From contig JBAJFG010000445.1 of NCBI GenBank assembly GCA_037903475.1, forward strand, positions 1,984,001 through 2,048,000: 64,000 bases of DNA, written 5' to 3'. Every line of letters begins with the position of its first letter. Position 1 is the first letter of the stretch. The position numbers were made by a program, and so were the translations under genes. This document shows positions 1 through 10,222 of the stretch, one piece after another. The notes below the pieces were generated by a model. It ran no database searches, had not been told where the DNA came from, and saw nothing but the letters and a program-made list of their open reading frames with translations. The stretch is from Ancylostoma caninum (taxonomy: Eukaryota; Nematoda; Chromadorea; Rhabditida; Ancylostomatidae).

Positions 1-159
1 ATGTATAGTCTTTGTTTTAATTTGAACGTTTGCGTTGTTAATTCATCCTCGATATTCGCTGGGATGTATGCAGCGGACCAAATGTGTAGAAGCCTTGAAA
101 ATCAAGCAACAGTCTTTCAGATCAGAAATGAGCGAGTACTGGATTGTTGTTATCGTCCA

Positions 160-392
160 TCCGAAACGGCCAATCCCCCCACGCTCGCTGGAATCGAGAG
201 GGGGCGCGGCAGGGACGGATGCTGTTGGCTTCCACGTCGTCCACGTCACAGCCAAATCATTGGTCAGTACCATGAAGATAACGATGAAACGTGATACGCA
301 GATTAGGGATGATGACGTGGAGCGCTGGCAAACGTGGCAGTTTCTCGATCATCGCGTGCGTGGGCGGACTCGTCGTTTCGGACAGACTATAC
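160..392 (+). repeat. Dispersed repeat D1, copy 1 (plus partial inverted copy)
   Basis: The block from about 250 to 392 recurs almost unchanged at 3916-4064 (inverted), 4526-4577 (partial) and 10590-10740. The shared core runs from CCAAATCATTGGTCA to CGTCGTTTCGGACAGACTA. Positions 160-240 look like a diverged inverted copy of its 3' half. One frame stays open across all copies, ending in a similar RRFGQTI-like tail, so it may be a decayed coding segment of a mobile element, but I recognise no protein family. No TIR or target duplication is visible. Confidence 0.7.
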
Positions 393-429
393 ATTAAGAG
401 CTCTGACGTGCTTTTGGCAAGACACATAA

Positions 430-584
430 AGGGAACTCCAAACGTACGTAGACAAGGTTCGAGACCGCGGCGCGGCTCTCTTGGGCAGAGACACGGCAGC
501 TCAGCATAGTGTGCGCCTGCGTCTCTGTCCATGAGAGCCGCGCTGCGATCCCGACCCTTGTCTACGTACGTTTGGAGTTTCCTA
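430..584. mobile_element. Small foldback (MITE-like) element
   Basis: Two arms of about 65 bp are inverted around a short centre. Both begin with AACTCCAAACGTACGTAGAC and share GCGCGGCTCTC and CAGAGAC further in. Identity is roughly 85 percent by eye. No convincing target-site duplication was found, so the superfamily is open. The sequence is GC-richer than its surroundings and has no coding potential. Confidence 0.6.
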
Positions 585-599
585 TATGTTGTAACTTGT

Positions 600-894
600 T
601 AGTTGCAGTGATTTTGATCTGCATTTTGATCTGAACTGAATTGCTTTTGTTACTCTTCGATCACCTGGAAGTGAGTATGCGCTGATCGGACGCATCAGAT
701 TTCACGTTTTCCTTCATCATTTCTAGAGTTGTTTTGTCGTATAGATCACTGCTTTTGACAAGCATGAGCGTCCACAGCGCCTCAAACGCACCTTTGATGT
801 GTACATATTGGAATACGCCATTCTGAACCACCTGTGAAACGGTGCCAGGAATGATGTGGGGGCCAGTGAAACCCAGGAACCAGGTTTTGCATAG
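600..894. other. No recognisable gene
   Basis: I see no exon with good splice signals and no repeat shared with the rest of the window. It is the old flank into which the hAT MITE at 903 inserted. Confidence 0.4.
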
Positions 895-902
895 GTATGT
901 AT

Positions 903-1183
903 CAGTGGCGGACGCAGAAAGTGGGCGGGAGGGGGGGCGTGGGAAGAAAAGTGGGGTCTCCGCCGTTTTGGGGACCCAGACGGAAAATAAAATTAATAAT
1001 AATATTAATTATAATAATAAACAATAAATAAAAAATATATTAAAAATAATAATAAAAATAAACAATTAAAAATAAACTAACACAAGATTTTTATTTGTAT
1101 TGTAAAGTAATTTCGAAAATTTGGCGACCCATTCTCGGGGGGGGGCGCGCCCCCCCCCCCGCCCCCCCCTGCGTCCGCCACTG
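903..1183 (+). mobile_element. hAT-type MITE, copy 1
   Basis: A 281-bp element bounded by perfect 15-bp terminal inverted repeats, CAGTGGCGGACGCAG and its complement. It is flanked by a perfect 8-bp target duplication GTATGTAT at 895-902 and 1184-1191. An 8-bp duplication with a CAGNG terminus is the hAT signature. The interior is a G-run, an AT-rich centre of AATAAA-like repeats and a C-run, without an ORF, so the element is non-autonomous. The intact ends and duplication point to a recent insertion. Confidence 0.9.
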
Positions 1184-1474
1184 GTATGTATGTTTTCTAC
1201 ATGGGATTAGGGAAGCCGTGCGGTTTTCGCGGCTTCTGCGCCGGGTTTGCACCTTATAAATCAACTAATGGATAACGCCGCCGCCGAGTTCAGCATGAAT
1301 GTGGATCTGTTCTGCATCTATTTAAACAGCTCAGCAAACCTCGGAACTGTGTTCTGCATGAGACGAAATACGCAAATTTCACGATAAGGACATGAGTGGT
1401 CGTGCAAAGTACGGTTTTCCCGGATTCATACTCTATATCAGCAATGGCTGAATCTATGCAGAACCCATGCATAC

Positions 1475-1745
1475 CAGTGGCGGACGCAGGAGGGGGGGGG
1501 GGGAGCCCCCCGAGAATGGGTCGCCAAATTTTCGAAATTACTTTACAATACAAATAAAAATCTTGTGTTAGTTTATTTTTAATTGTTTATTTTTATTATT
1601 ATTTTTAATATATTTTTTATTTATTGTTTATTATTATAATTAATATTATTATTAATTTTATTTTCCGTCTGGGTCCCCAAAACGGCGGAGACCCCACTTT
1701 TCTTCCCACGCCCCCCCTCCCGCCCACTTTCTGCGTCCGCCACTG
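1475..1745 (-). mobile_element. hAT-type MITE, copy 2
   Basis: Same family as the copy at 903 but inserted in the opposite orientation. It has the 15-bp TIRs CAGTGGCGGACGCAG and a perfect 8-bp target duplication ATGCATAC at 1467-1474 and 1746-1753. Length is 271 bp, differing from copy 1 mainly in the homopolymer runs. The two copies lie under 300 bp apart in opposite orientations, so the locus could form a long hairpin. Confidence 0.9.
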
Positions 1746-1927
1746 ATGCATACCGATGTAAAACACGGTTTTTAGCTTTACTGAGAGAGAAAGTTTTGCT
1801 GAAAAGGATCAATCCATGCACGATCACGCGACTCACCTTTGACCCACGCTCTTCTTGCTAACTTGTTGTTTTTATTTCGTTACTATTTCGTTAGTCGTGA
1901 CTTATAATAACGGGCTTACTTCGTCTG

Positions 1928-1929
<2 letters not shown>

Positions 1930-2024
<95 letters not shown>
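1930..2024 (+). repeat. (GT)n microsatellite
   Basis: About 47 uninterrupted GT units, lying inside H1 copy a. The open frames across it are artefacts of the dinucleotide repeat. Confidence 0.97.
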
Positions 2025-2025
<1 letters not shown>

Positions 2026-2079
2026 TGTGATTGAAACGAAATTCCCTGATTGGTCAGTGATGGTGATTACGAGGTCAAC

Positions 2080-2360
2080 AAGATGATAGAGACGGGTATG
2101 GTGAGGTTCAAAGAATGAAGAGAAGCTCCAAAGGATGGGGAAGTGGACAGCGTGAGTGCACCGTGGTGTGGAGGGTACGCCGGCGCCGAAAAGTGGAGAA
2201 ACGCCTGGAGACGGGAATAACGGTGTGATAAGGGTGCGCCGGCGTCCAGAAGTGGGGAAACGCCGGGAGTCGCGTCCGACGGCGTGATAAGAGTGCGGCG
2301 GCTTCCAAAAGAGGGGAAACGCCTGGAGTCGGGTCCAACGGTGTAATAAGGGTGCTTCCA
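2080..2360 (+). repeat. Minisatellite A, about 60-bp unit
   Basis: About four to five degenerate copies of a unit with the landmarks AAGGGTGCGCCGGCGTCCAG, GTGGGGAAACGCC and GGGTCCRACGG. The unit is near a multiple of three, so several frames stay open for 80-150 codons without being genes. Related arrays lie at 20950-21180, 36960-37165 and 50580-50940, each inside an H1 element. Confidence 0.85.
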
Positions 2361-2863
2361 CAAGTGATAGGAATTCGCTAGACGGGTCTATTTCTGCATG
2401 AGGGGTACGCTTATCCTGTTTCGGTGGACGCTCCTACCTAAATCACCTAGATGTACATTGTTTCCTTTCGTATCCGTGTTCTCTTCCCATTCCGTTCGTG
2501 TCTCAATGAACCACTCCTTCCTTTCCGTTTATATACACCGGTGGACCCTTAGCACCTGAATTACCACAACAACCAGTTGAGCCTAAATCATTTCAAGGTA
2601 ACACTTGCACTGAATTGGTTACACTCAGTTCTTCACGGCCACTAACTTCGCTCATATGGAAGAGCATAGCTTCGTTCATATGGGGGAAAGTTACCACCTA
2701 TGGGATCAAGGGTTTCTCAGGAGTGCGATAGAACTGCGGGGAAGGATGCAGATTTTATCAACCCATTTACACTTTTGTGTTTGCTTTCAACGTGCAGTAT
2801 GCGAGTGAAGCGAGCGTCAATAGAAGTCTGGAAGACTGGCGTTAGCCGGACGGCCCAGACTGG

Positions 2864-3915
2864 TTTCGTTAATTCCAGATAGTGTCTTATTCTTGCAATA
2901 ATTCCGAATAGTGTCTGTCTCACCGCGGTTTGATGCAAATTTCCTTTTTACTGCCCTAATAACTCTGTTAAAGATGGTTTTTCTAAAAGGAGGTTGTTAA
3001 AGATGGTTTTTCGAGAAGGAGGTCCAAGGGCTCGCATTTCTTAAAGTAGGAAAAGCAACATTTCCTGCAAAAGCCACATTTTCTAATTTGAAACCGGTCT
3101 GCTGCATTTTGCATTTCTTCCTTAGTTAGGCGAGGGCACAGAACGTTTTCACTCCTGGCACTCTTATTTATAAAACTCAGGATATCTTCCACGAGCCTAA
3201 TTCAACCCGAGAGCAAGCAAGTTGCGTTTCGATTAATCTGCCCTTCGATAACGGGAGCAAATCCACAGGAAAAAAAATTAGTCTGTTTTGCGGGAAGATC
3301 TTTATTTTTAGCATTTCAGTGGTAAATAGCGTGGAACCGTGCGGTCGCCAAGAGTTAAAAAGCGCTCTGGTTCGAGATAAGCCGTTTGGACAACTTTGCC
3401 TGGCTGCCATCTTATCATTCACATTTGTTATGCTGGATTCATAGTAATCCTTCATCCGTTCACTGACTGTCGACTTGAGCGGTTGAACATGTTCTCCGAA
3501 ATGAAGCCACCTTGAAGCGATCACTATATCTCTGCAAAGGATTTCCAAATTTCGCGATATTCCTTTTCCCACTACTTGGCTCCGCCACAGGAAGAGTGCG
3601 CAGGCGTTCAGTAGTGGGAAAGCGAAATCGTTCTAGGTTGAGATGCATAAGGCGTTAATCACGAAACCAAAGACAGTTAAAGCGATTGCTCATCCTACAG
3701 ACCAGGTAATGTTAGGAGATGTAAGACGCAAAAGTAGGATTGCTAACTTGGTCTCACTTGGTTATTCGTCTATGACTGCTAGCCCTAGAAATGCACCCTC
3801 CAGGCGCTGGAACGTGCTGACTGCTGAACTGCTATGTAGGCTTGTTGACGCTACATCCCCGCCGTGTCGGTTCCTCCTCCCTGCATCCGACTGATACTTA
3901 CCCTTCTCCTTTGCT
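2864..3915. other. No confident gene; weak minus-strand frames
   Basis: Two minus-strand frames are open, 3177-3572 (131 codons) and 2983-3192 (69 codons). The shorter has a cysteine cluster CGFCRKCC after an NVLCPRLTKEEMQ-like stretch that could be decayed retroelement or zinc-knuckle coding sequence. I cannot assign a family. A short duplication, TTAAAGATGGTTTTTC, lies at about 2967-3012. Confidence 0.3.
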
Positions 3916-4064
3916 TATATGGTCTGTCGGAAACGACGAGTCCACCCACGCACGCAAGGATCCAGAGGCTGCCACGCTTGCCAGCACTCCATGTCATCAT
4001 CTCTAATCTGCGTATCAGGTTTCATCGTTATCTTCATGATATCGACCAATGATTTGGCTGTGAC
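3916..4064 (-). repeat. Dispersed repeat D1, copy 2
   Basis: Inverted copy of the D1 core, from GTCTGTCGGAAACGACGAGT to CCAATGATTTGGCTG, close to 90 percent identical to the copy at 250-392 by eye. Confidence 0.75.
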
Positions 4065-4777
4065 ATGTTCGACTTGGCAGGGGTCTTTAAAGGCAGGGGT
4101 CCACCTCATTTTCGTAGTTTAGCTAACAGCAGATTCTGCATCTACTCGGCGCAATGGTTCCAACGGTATACATGAATTGTCTCAGAATGGTCTTTAAACC
4201 CGTCTTCCAGGACGGGGTCGGTAACAGTTTGCCAACCCGAGTTGACATGTGAAGCCGTTGATCTTATCGACTGGTCACGCCAAGTCTCGTTGACCGACGC
4301 GGCAGCCGTGGCAGGCAGCCAGCACAGCTTGGAGCGATCCGCCTCCGGGCTCCAAATTTTTATCCAGTCCGAGCCTTTCGAAAATGGGGATTTCGTCGCT
4401 TCTGTGCCTGTTGATGTACATCCCAGGGATCAACATGATGAGAAGGTCTAGGATATGTTAGTAAATCCAACAGGCAGAACGAGGTGGCCCTCTGCCTTTA
4501 ACAGCATACGTCCCAGCCGCGCCGCCTCTCGATCCCCACGTGCGCGGGCGGACTCGTCGTTTCGGACAGACTATACCCATGCTAGCTGTTATCATTTGCA
4601 GCTCGTTTATATCCTGACAAAACATGTAGATCAATGATAGGGCAGCCAGGCAAAGTTGTCCAAACGGCATTTCTCCTCTGGTTCCACACGCCAGACACGC
4701 GAAGATGTCTCTTAGTTGAGAAAAAAAAACCGAGTTTCGCATCAGATCAATCTTGCATCTGCATCGGTTTACGTACC
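4065..4777. other. No gene seen; partial D1 copy inside
   Basis: Positions 4526-4577 carry only the 3' part of D1 (GCGCGGGCGGACTCGTCGTT and on). The rest shows no conserved reading frame, terminal repeats or splice-bounded exon that I can support. Confidence 0.4.
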
Positions 4778-5186
4778 GTATGGTCTATTAGCTCACAGAG
4801 GGCGCCTGATCCGACTTTGTCTGCAATTACGACTCTACCTTCAGAATGCGTCTGGGAGGATATTTTAGCGAATGGCAGTAGGGAACATAAGAGTGGAAGG
4901 AATCACACCATATGCATATCAAAAAAGTGCAAAAAATGGATCAGTTAGCCCGAAAAATGATGAGGTCGTAGTTGCGGACAAAGTCGGATCGGGCTCGCTC
5001 TGCGAGCTACAGTGTGTTTTTCCGGAAGTAAACATCGCGCGCGATCTGATCCATTCCAATAGATCAAATTCTCAGTCGAAAGACCACGTAAAAGCGGATA
5101 TTCCAGCAATTCGCACGTAGCCTTTGTACTGGGTCCGCAATTGCACCGATTTTACTCCCGGAAAAACACCCTGTAATAGATTGTAC
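4778..5186. mobile_element. MITE family M3, copy a, interrupted by a nested MITE
   Basis: TIRs of about 50 bp: the left arm begins GTATGGTCTATTAGCTC, and both arms contain GATCCGACTTTGTC followed by GCAAYTACGA. The right arm is split at a TA by the 164-bp element at 5010-5173. The last 12 bases of M3 resume after it (TAATAGATTGTAC), matching the inverted left end. Other M3 copies are at 5200-5275 (half), 54955-55030 (half) and 61405-61671 (complete). There is no ORF. Superfamily is unassigned because no clear target duplication was found. Confidence 0.75.
5010..5173. mobile_element. Tc1/mariner-type MITE nested in M3
   Basis: 164 bp, TIRs of about 23 bp (CAGTGTGTTTTTCCGGAAGT on the left; CAGGGTGTTTTTCCGGGAGT as complement of the right), flanked by TA on both sides (5008-5009, 5174-5175). 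The TA duplication and CAGGGTG-like terminus fit Tc1/mariner. It has no coding capacity. Confidence 0.8.
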
Positions 5187-5199
5187 ATAAGTTTTGCAT

Positions 5200-5275
5200 T
5201 GGAGTGTATAGTCCGTTAACTCAGATAATGGATAATGGAGTGACTTTGTCTGCAACTACGACTTCATGAAGCATC
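5200..5275 (+). mobile_element. Solo M3 end
   Basis: TATAGTCCGTTAACTCAG followed by GTGACTTTGTCTGCAACTAC matches the left arm of the complete M3 copy at 61405. The opposite arm is missing, so this is a half element. Confidence 0.6.
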
Positions 5276-5344
5276 GGCCAAGATGTGATTTTTACTTTTT
5301 TATATGTACAATGTGCGCCATACGTTCTTGCGCACCATATTTAG

Positions 5345-5990
5345 TACCATCACTGCAGCGGAATTCAACGTAATGGCATGATCTTTACGGCCGCACTCAC
5401 TCAACTCAATAGGAGTGTGTATCATCATGAGGGAAAACGAGGCGGAGACTTCCCGCCCTTCACGATCAACTCGTCCTCAGTCGCATTCAAATTCTGCATG
5501 TTTATATATAGTGGAATCGCGCACGAAGGGAACGAGTCAACCGTTGAGGGCGGGAGGAGAATTCGAACGGACCAATCGCTGAACCATGCCACGCCCCGTT
5601 TTCTCTCACGATGATACACACCCACTCAATACTAACTCATATAATCTAGAAGATCGGGAATATGTCGACAACTGTTTTTGTAGTAGCTCAAAGTCGAGTG
5701 GGAGACTCACCCATCGCGGCACAGAGTAACGAAGCCTATTTTTAGGACAGAGCTGTTCTATTCTCATCAGAAAAATGGATTAGATGTAAAAAGCTTAGGA
5801 GAATCCTGTGGTGGGAACGGAATTCCGTTTTTTTCTTCCTTTAAGAACTTCATCATTTTTTTGAAGAGATTCCCGGTTAGAACGAATTTTCTTTGTTTTT
5901 TTTCGTGATTCACAACATCGAAGTCACTCTCAGCTTCATTTGAACAGCATTCTGGGTGAGAAGAGACCTTGCTGCATTAAATTCATACTG
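5345..5990 (-). repeat. Dispersed repeat R, copy 1 (interrupted)
   Basis: Read on the minus strand it aligns along most of its length with 17245-17705 and, for its 3' portion, with 6495-6670. Shared landmarks are GCAGCAAGGTCTCTTCTCAC, GATGTTGTGAATCACG, TTTGAGCTACTACAAAA and GTTGAATTCCGCTG. The Merlin-like MITE at 5412-5623 interrupts it. It is probably an old transposon or pseudogene remnant, and no protein family is recognisable. Confidence 0.65.
5412..5623. mobile_element. Merlin-like MITE with 8-bp target duplication
   Basis: 212 bp. The ends are GGAGTGTGTATCATCATGAG and, inverted on the right, GGGTGTGTATCATCGTGAGA. They are flanked by a perfect 8-bp duplication ACTCAATA (5404-5411 and 5624-5631). 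GG-starting TIRs with an 8-9 bp duplication fit Merlin better than hAT. The element sits inside repeat R, and R copies at 6495 and 17626 show the unoccupied target. Read on the minus strand, the interior has a tRNA-like GTTCGAATTCT box after GGCATGGTTCAGCG. Confidence 0.8.
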
Positions 5991-6494
5991 GATGTTTCGA
6001 AAGTGGCGTTTAGGTAAGACTCAAAATCTGCCCACGGAGCAAGTGCGTCTACTGGAGTGGTGTGCGGAGGAAATCCTGTGCTGATATCTAGCCCTCATGC
6101 AGCACTAATCTGAATCCGATGGACTGCTGCATGGTACCTATGTCAAAGGAAGCACTCACGGAAATTTTTGGGTTGAAGATTTTGCCGTATATCGGGGTTT
6201 TTAGGGACGATGAACTCATTGACAACGATGAAGTTGCGTGAAACACGCGAAAAACACAGAAAATGACCGCGGTATTTCATGTGTGTCCACTGGCGGACGA
6301 GTGTTCTGTGATAGGTCCCGCCACGGAAATCTGCAAATGGTATGAGTTTCATAATTTTTCGGCTACATGGTAAGTGACTCATTTCAGAAGTGAAAATTTC
6401 CGTGAGTGCTACCTTTAAAGGCAAATCAAGAGCTACATTATACAAAAGTTTGAATTCCTGCCACAAAGCTAAGAAAAAGCTTTGGAAGGATGCA
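5991..6494. other. No gene seen
   Basis: A 107-codon minus-strand frame at 6143-6466 is open but has no splice signals or recognisable motif. A short inverted match, CACTCACGGAAATTTT at 6155 and GAAAATTTCCGTGAGTG at 6395, may mark a small decayed MITE of about 260 bp. Confidence 0.35.
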
Positions 6495-6670
6495 TGCTAA
6501 AATACCACCGTGCCGCAATGAGTGCGCATCTCACACGACTTTGAGCTGTTACAAAAGCAGATGTTAACTAATTCTCGATTTTATAGGTTATTTGAGTTGC
6601 TATTGAGTTGGCTTAGTCCGGCCCTAGAGGTCATGCCATTGCGTTGAATTCCGCTGTTGTGCAGTTGGCG
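6495..6670 (+). repeat. Dispersed repeat R, copy 2
   Basis: Contains GTGCCGCAATGAGTGCG, ACGACTTTGAGCTGTTAC, TTTGAGTTGCTATTGAGTTG and GTTGAATTCCGCTGT, matching repeat R. It carries TATTGAGT only once, at the place where copy 1 has the MITE insertion, so it is a paralogous empty site. Confidence 0.7.
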
Positions 6671-7379
6671 TCGATGAGGGGAGGGGGTTGCGTTTTTTTG
6701 CTGGCTCGAAGCGCACGACCGCACCGCTCACCATAGAATCGTCGCAGTAGTGGCAGATCAGGGTTTTCTTGATAATTATTCATCATTTTTGAAGTTAAAG
6801 CGGTTCGTTTTTCGCGGTCTCGAAAAGAGCACTGACGCTCCTTGTGCAGGAGACTCCAAATGGATTCGGGCAAGAGGCTGGGCCGCGTGGCCGCCGGCTT
6901 ACATGCACTCGCTCTGCATGCTGACAGAGGCAGACAACTAGCTTTTTTGCTAGAATCGCGAACTCAGCGGCGCGTTTGCGTAGCGGCTGGATTGTGACAG
7001 TTGAGCTCTGGTGCCATTCAGCTGTTTTCAGCTTAGATGAGCGTTCGTCAGTAGCATTTGTGCTTACACAATGTTTCCCTACTTACCGTTGTCGTTGTGA
7101 AAGGCTACGTTGATACCGCAGAGCAGAGAGTTAGGCGAGTTATACCGTCACCGTACAGCTGCGGCGCGCACGCACGGGCAAGCCCGCTACTCTACCGATA
7201 TATTTTATATACTATGATTAAACTGGTTATTTCAAGTTTTCTATTGATAATTGCCATTCAAAAGCGGTTAACGTCTGCCACAGTTGAGAGCGGTTAATGT
7301 CAGAGAAGATGCACTCATAACAAATTTTGTAACTGTACCGAAACTCTGTAGATCTTTCCGATGTTTACAGAATGCTGGA
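6671..7379. other. No gene seen
   Basis: GC-richer patches with short frames in both directions but no motif or paired splice sites. CAGAGAGTTAGGCGAG and nearby lines are unique within the window. Confidence 0.35.
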
Positions 7380-9870
7380 TGCTAACATAACTTGCGTAGC
7401 AAGAAGACTTTGAAGAGGGGCTTCTTTGAACTGAGGAAGTCGAAGGGAACCTGGGTTGCACGAAAATGTCAAAGAAGGAGTCTCATGAGTTAAAAGAAGG
7501 TCCAAAGGAATCTGCATTGCAGGGAGACGTCAGGGAGGGGCTCTTCGGACTTGCGAAAGCCGAAGGGAACCCGCATCGCTGGAGGACTATAGAGAGAGCT
7601 CATTGGACTTGAAAAAGTCGAAATGAACCCTGAATGCAGGAAGATGTGAAGACGGGGTCTTCTGAGTTGACAAGGGATCCAAGGGATTCCGTATTCGAAG
7701 AAGACTTCAATTACGGGCTCCTAGAACTTGAGAATGTCAGAAGGAACCCGCATTATCAGAAAAAAGTTTTAGGGAGAGCCCACTGGACTCGAATAGATCC
7801 AAGAGATTTGCGTTTCTGAAGTGCTTTAAGGAACGGCTCTGTAGCCTCGCGAGCGGTTGGAGGGACTCGGTCGCACGCTCGCACGAACACCTTAGAGAAG
7901 GGCTCTCCGGTCATTACGAGCTCGGAGAGGACCTTGGTTGCGTTAGGATGTCAGGGAAGGGGTTTTGTGAGTTGAGAAGCTCCGAATGAATCCGTGTTGC
8001 AGGAAGACCTCTGGGAGGGGCTCCTCGGACCTGAAAAAGTCGAAGGGAACCCGCATCGCTGAAGCACTATAGGGAGGTTGCAACAATATGTCAAGACGGG
8101 GTCTTTTGAGTTGAGAAGGTCCAAGGGTCTCCGTTTTCGAATGAGAAAAATGAATGAGGTACGGGCTCCTAGATCTTGAGAATGTCAAAGGGAACCTGCA
8201 TTGGCGTCACTTAAAAAAGCCTTTAAGGCAGTGTATCACCTCGTTTCGTGGGCTGAAAATACCAACAGACTCTAGACCTCCTCGTCACGCTAATTCCAAA
8301 AGTGTACGTCAGAGCTCATAAAAATGAGGAAAAACCCGTTTTCGGAGGGTTCCAAAGTGCAGTTCACGGACCACCTGGGCAGAGCGGTCCGTGGATGTGC
8401 TGGGTGCCCGCCACGTCTGCAGAGTTGGCCAACACGTCTAGAAGTGTTCGATCGACGAGATCAGTAGCTTCACGCTTCCACTCGGCTGGACAAACTGTTG
8501 CAAATCCCGTCCCGAAAAACTTTTAAAAGTAGGGTTATAGACATTTTTGTAACATTCGAGGTATACCGTTGGTTTCAGCGTAGAGGAGATTCAGAATCTG
8601 TTAAAACTCAGGCACGAAGACGAGGTGACACATTGCCTTTAAGGAGAACTTGGATTGAACTTTGATTGGACTTGAAAAGTCCGAAGGAATTCCGCCTTCC
8701 TAAAGTACTTCAAGGAAGAGGCCCACCTCTGTAAAGTACTTTAACAAAAGGCTCTTCGGGCTTGCAAGGGTTGGAGGGAAATTGCTTTGCAGAAGACTTC
8801 ACGAAGGGGCGCTACGGAGTTGAGAAGGTCGGGGGGGGGGGACCCACAGCGCAGGGAAGCTATAGGGAGGGGCTTTTTGAATTGAGAGGATCGAAGGGAA
8901 GCTATAGGGAGGGGCTTTTTGAATTGAGAGGATCGAAGGGAACCTGGGTTGCAGGAAGATGTCAAATAAGGGTCTTCTGAGTTGAGAAGTTCCAAAGGAA
9001 TCTGCATTGCAGGAAGGCATTGGGGAGGGGCTTCATAGACTTGCAAGGGTTGAGGGGAACCAGCTTTGCAGAAAGACTTCAGGGAGGGGTCTCTCGGACT
9101 TGAGGAAGTCGAAGGGAACTTGCGTTAGTCAAAAAAAAAACTTCAGGACTGCTAATTAGACCTTAAAAAGTGATAGGGAACCCTCTTTGCAGTGGAATTC
9201 AAGGAGGGACTCCTCGGAATCTAGAAGGTCAAACTGAACCCGCGTTTCTGAGATACTTTAGGGAGGGGCTCCCTAGACTTGCAATTGTTGAAGGATACCC
9301 GCTTTGCAAGAAGGCTTCAGAGAGGGGTCTCTCGGACTTGAGGAGGACAAAGAGAACCTACGTTGATTAGGAAAAAAAACTTTGGGACGGCTCATTAGAC
9401 CTTAAAAGGTGGAAGGGAACCCTCTTCGCAGGAGGAATTCAGGGAGGGCTCCTCGGACTCTAGAAGGTCGAACGGAACCTGCGTTTCTGAAATACTTTAG
9501 GGAGGAGCTCCTTAGACTTGCATGGGTTGAAGGGTACCCGCTTTGCAGGAGGGCTTCAGAGAGGGGTCTCTCGGACTTGAGAAGGTCGGACGGAACTAGC
9601 GTTGGTGGAAGACCTCAGGGAGGGCACAATGAACTTGAAAAGGTCGAAGGGAACCTGTGTTGGTGAAAACAAAATTTCAAGGAGTTATTGGGAAGGTCGA
9701 CGGGAACCCGCATTTCTGAAATGCTTTAGGGGGGGGGGGCTTCTTGAAGGGAGATCTGGGGGAGGGCCACTCGGAATTTAGGAGGTCAAAGAGAAACCGC
9801 GTTGCAGTGGGACTTCGAAGACGGGGGTGGGAGGCTCTGAGTTGAGAAGGTCGGAGGGAATCGACGAATC
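7380..9870 (+). repeat. Minisatellite B, about 60-bp unit, about 2.5 kb
   Basis: Some 30 or more degenerate units built on GAGAAGGTCGAAGGGAACC, GCGTTGCAGGAAGACTTCAG and GGAGGGGCTCCTCGGACTT. It is interrupted by non-repeat sequence at about 8190-8640. A very recent local duplication of 45 bp lies at about 8853-8942. The short frames that overlap it in both strands (60-100 codons) are repeat artefacts. Its unit shares length but little sequence with minisatellites A and C. Confidence 0.9.
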
Positions 9871-10094
9871 CACTTAGAAGATGCGAATGCTTGAAAGATA
9901 ATTTTTATAAATAATTTCAAACGATTTTGGGAGCCTCCATCCAAAGCGAGTGCTCGGCAAGAGCATGACTTTTGTTTGAAATAAGATACGTACTTTTGAA
10001 TGCGAAACATTACTGTTATACGGCTTTTTCCTGATATTCACATACAAGGCACAGATGTCAAAAATAATCATGTTCTGTAGGAGATGCCTACGTA

Positions 10095-10222
10095 CAATGG
10101 CGGTCAATCATCCTTGCGTTGCTGAATACCGCCCGTCTGCTCTGCTGTACTTGGGTATAGGTGGTGCGCCGCGACAGAGCAGACGAACGGTACTCTGCAA
10201 CGCAAGGATGACTGACTGCCAC
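10095..10222. mobile_element. Hairpin MITE-like element
   Basis: Arms of about 50 bp, inverted around about 28 bp. The left arm has TCATCCTTGCGTTGCTGAAT and CGTCTGCTCTGC. The complement of the right arm has TCATCCTTGCGTTGCAGAGT and CGTCTGCTCTGT. There is no ORF and no clear target duplication. Confidence 0.6.

Larger units (their letters stand above)
1880..2863 (+). mobile_element. Helitron-like element H1, copy a
   Basis: The parts in order are a unique lead-in (1880-1929), a GT tract (1930-2024), a core with CCCTGATTGGTCAGTGATGG, a minisatellite (about 2080-2360), a spacer and a 3' terminus. The terminus has the hairpin GGC-GTTA-GCC at about 2838-2850, then about ten bases, then CTGG before a T. 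Hairpin plus CTRR before T, without TIRs or target duplication, is the Helitron 3' signature. No Rep/helicase ORF is present, so it would be non-autonomous. The same terminus recurs at 51635 and, inverted, at 20870 and 36317. The 5' end is not defined. Confidence 0.55.

Noticed and set aside
1891..2361. 156-codon minus-strand frame with a run of Thr-His
   Set aside because: It is the translation of the GT tract and minisatellite A; the unit of about 60 bp keeps several frames open.
7380..9870. CRISPR-like array
   Set aside because: Repeats are about 60 bp, degenerate and contiguous with no unique spacers; the genome is eukaryotic.
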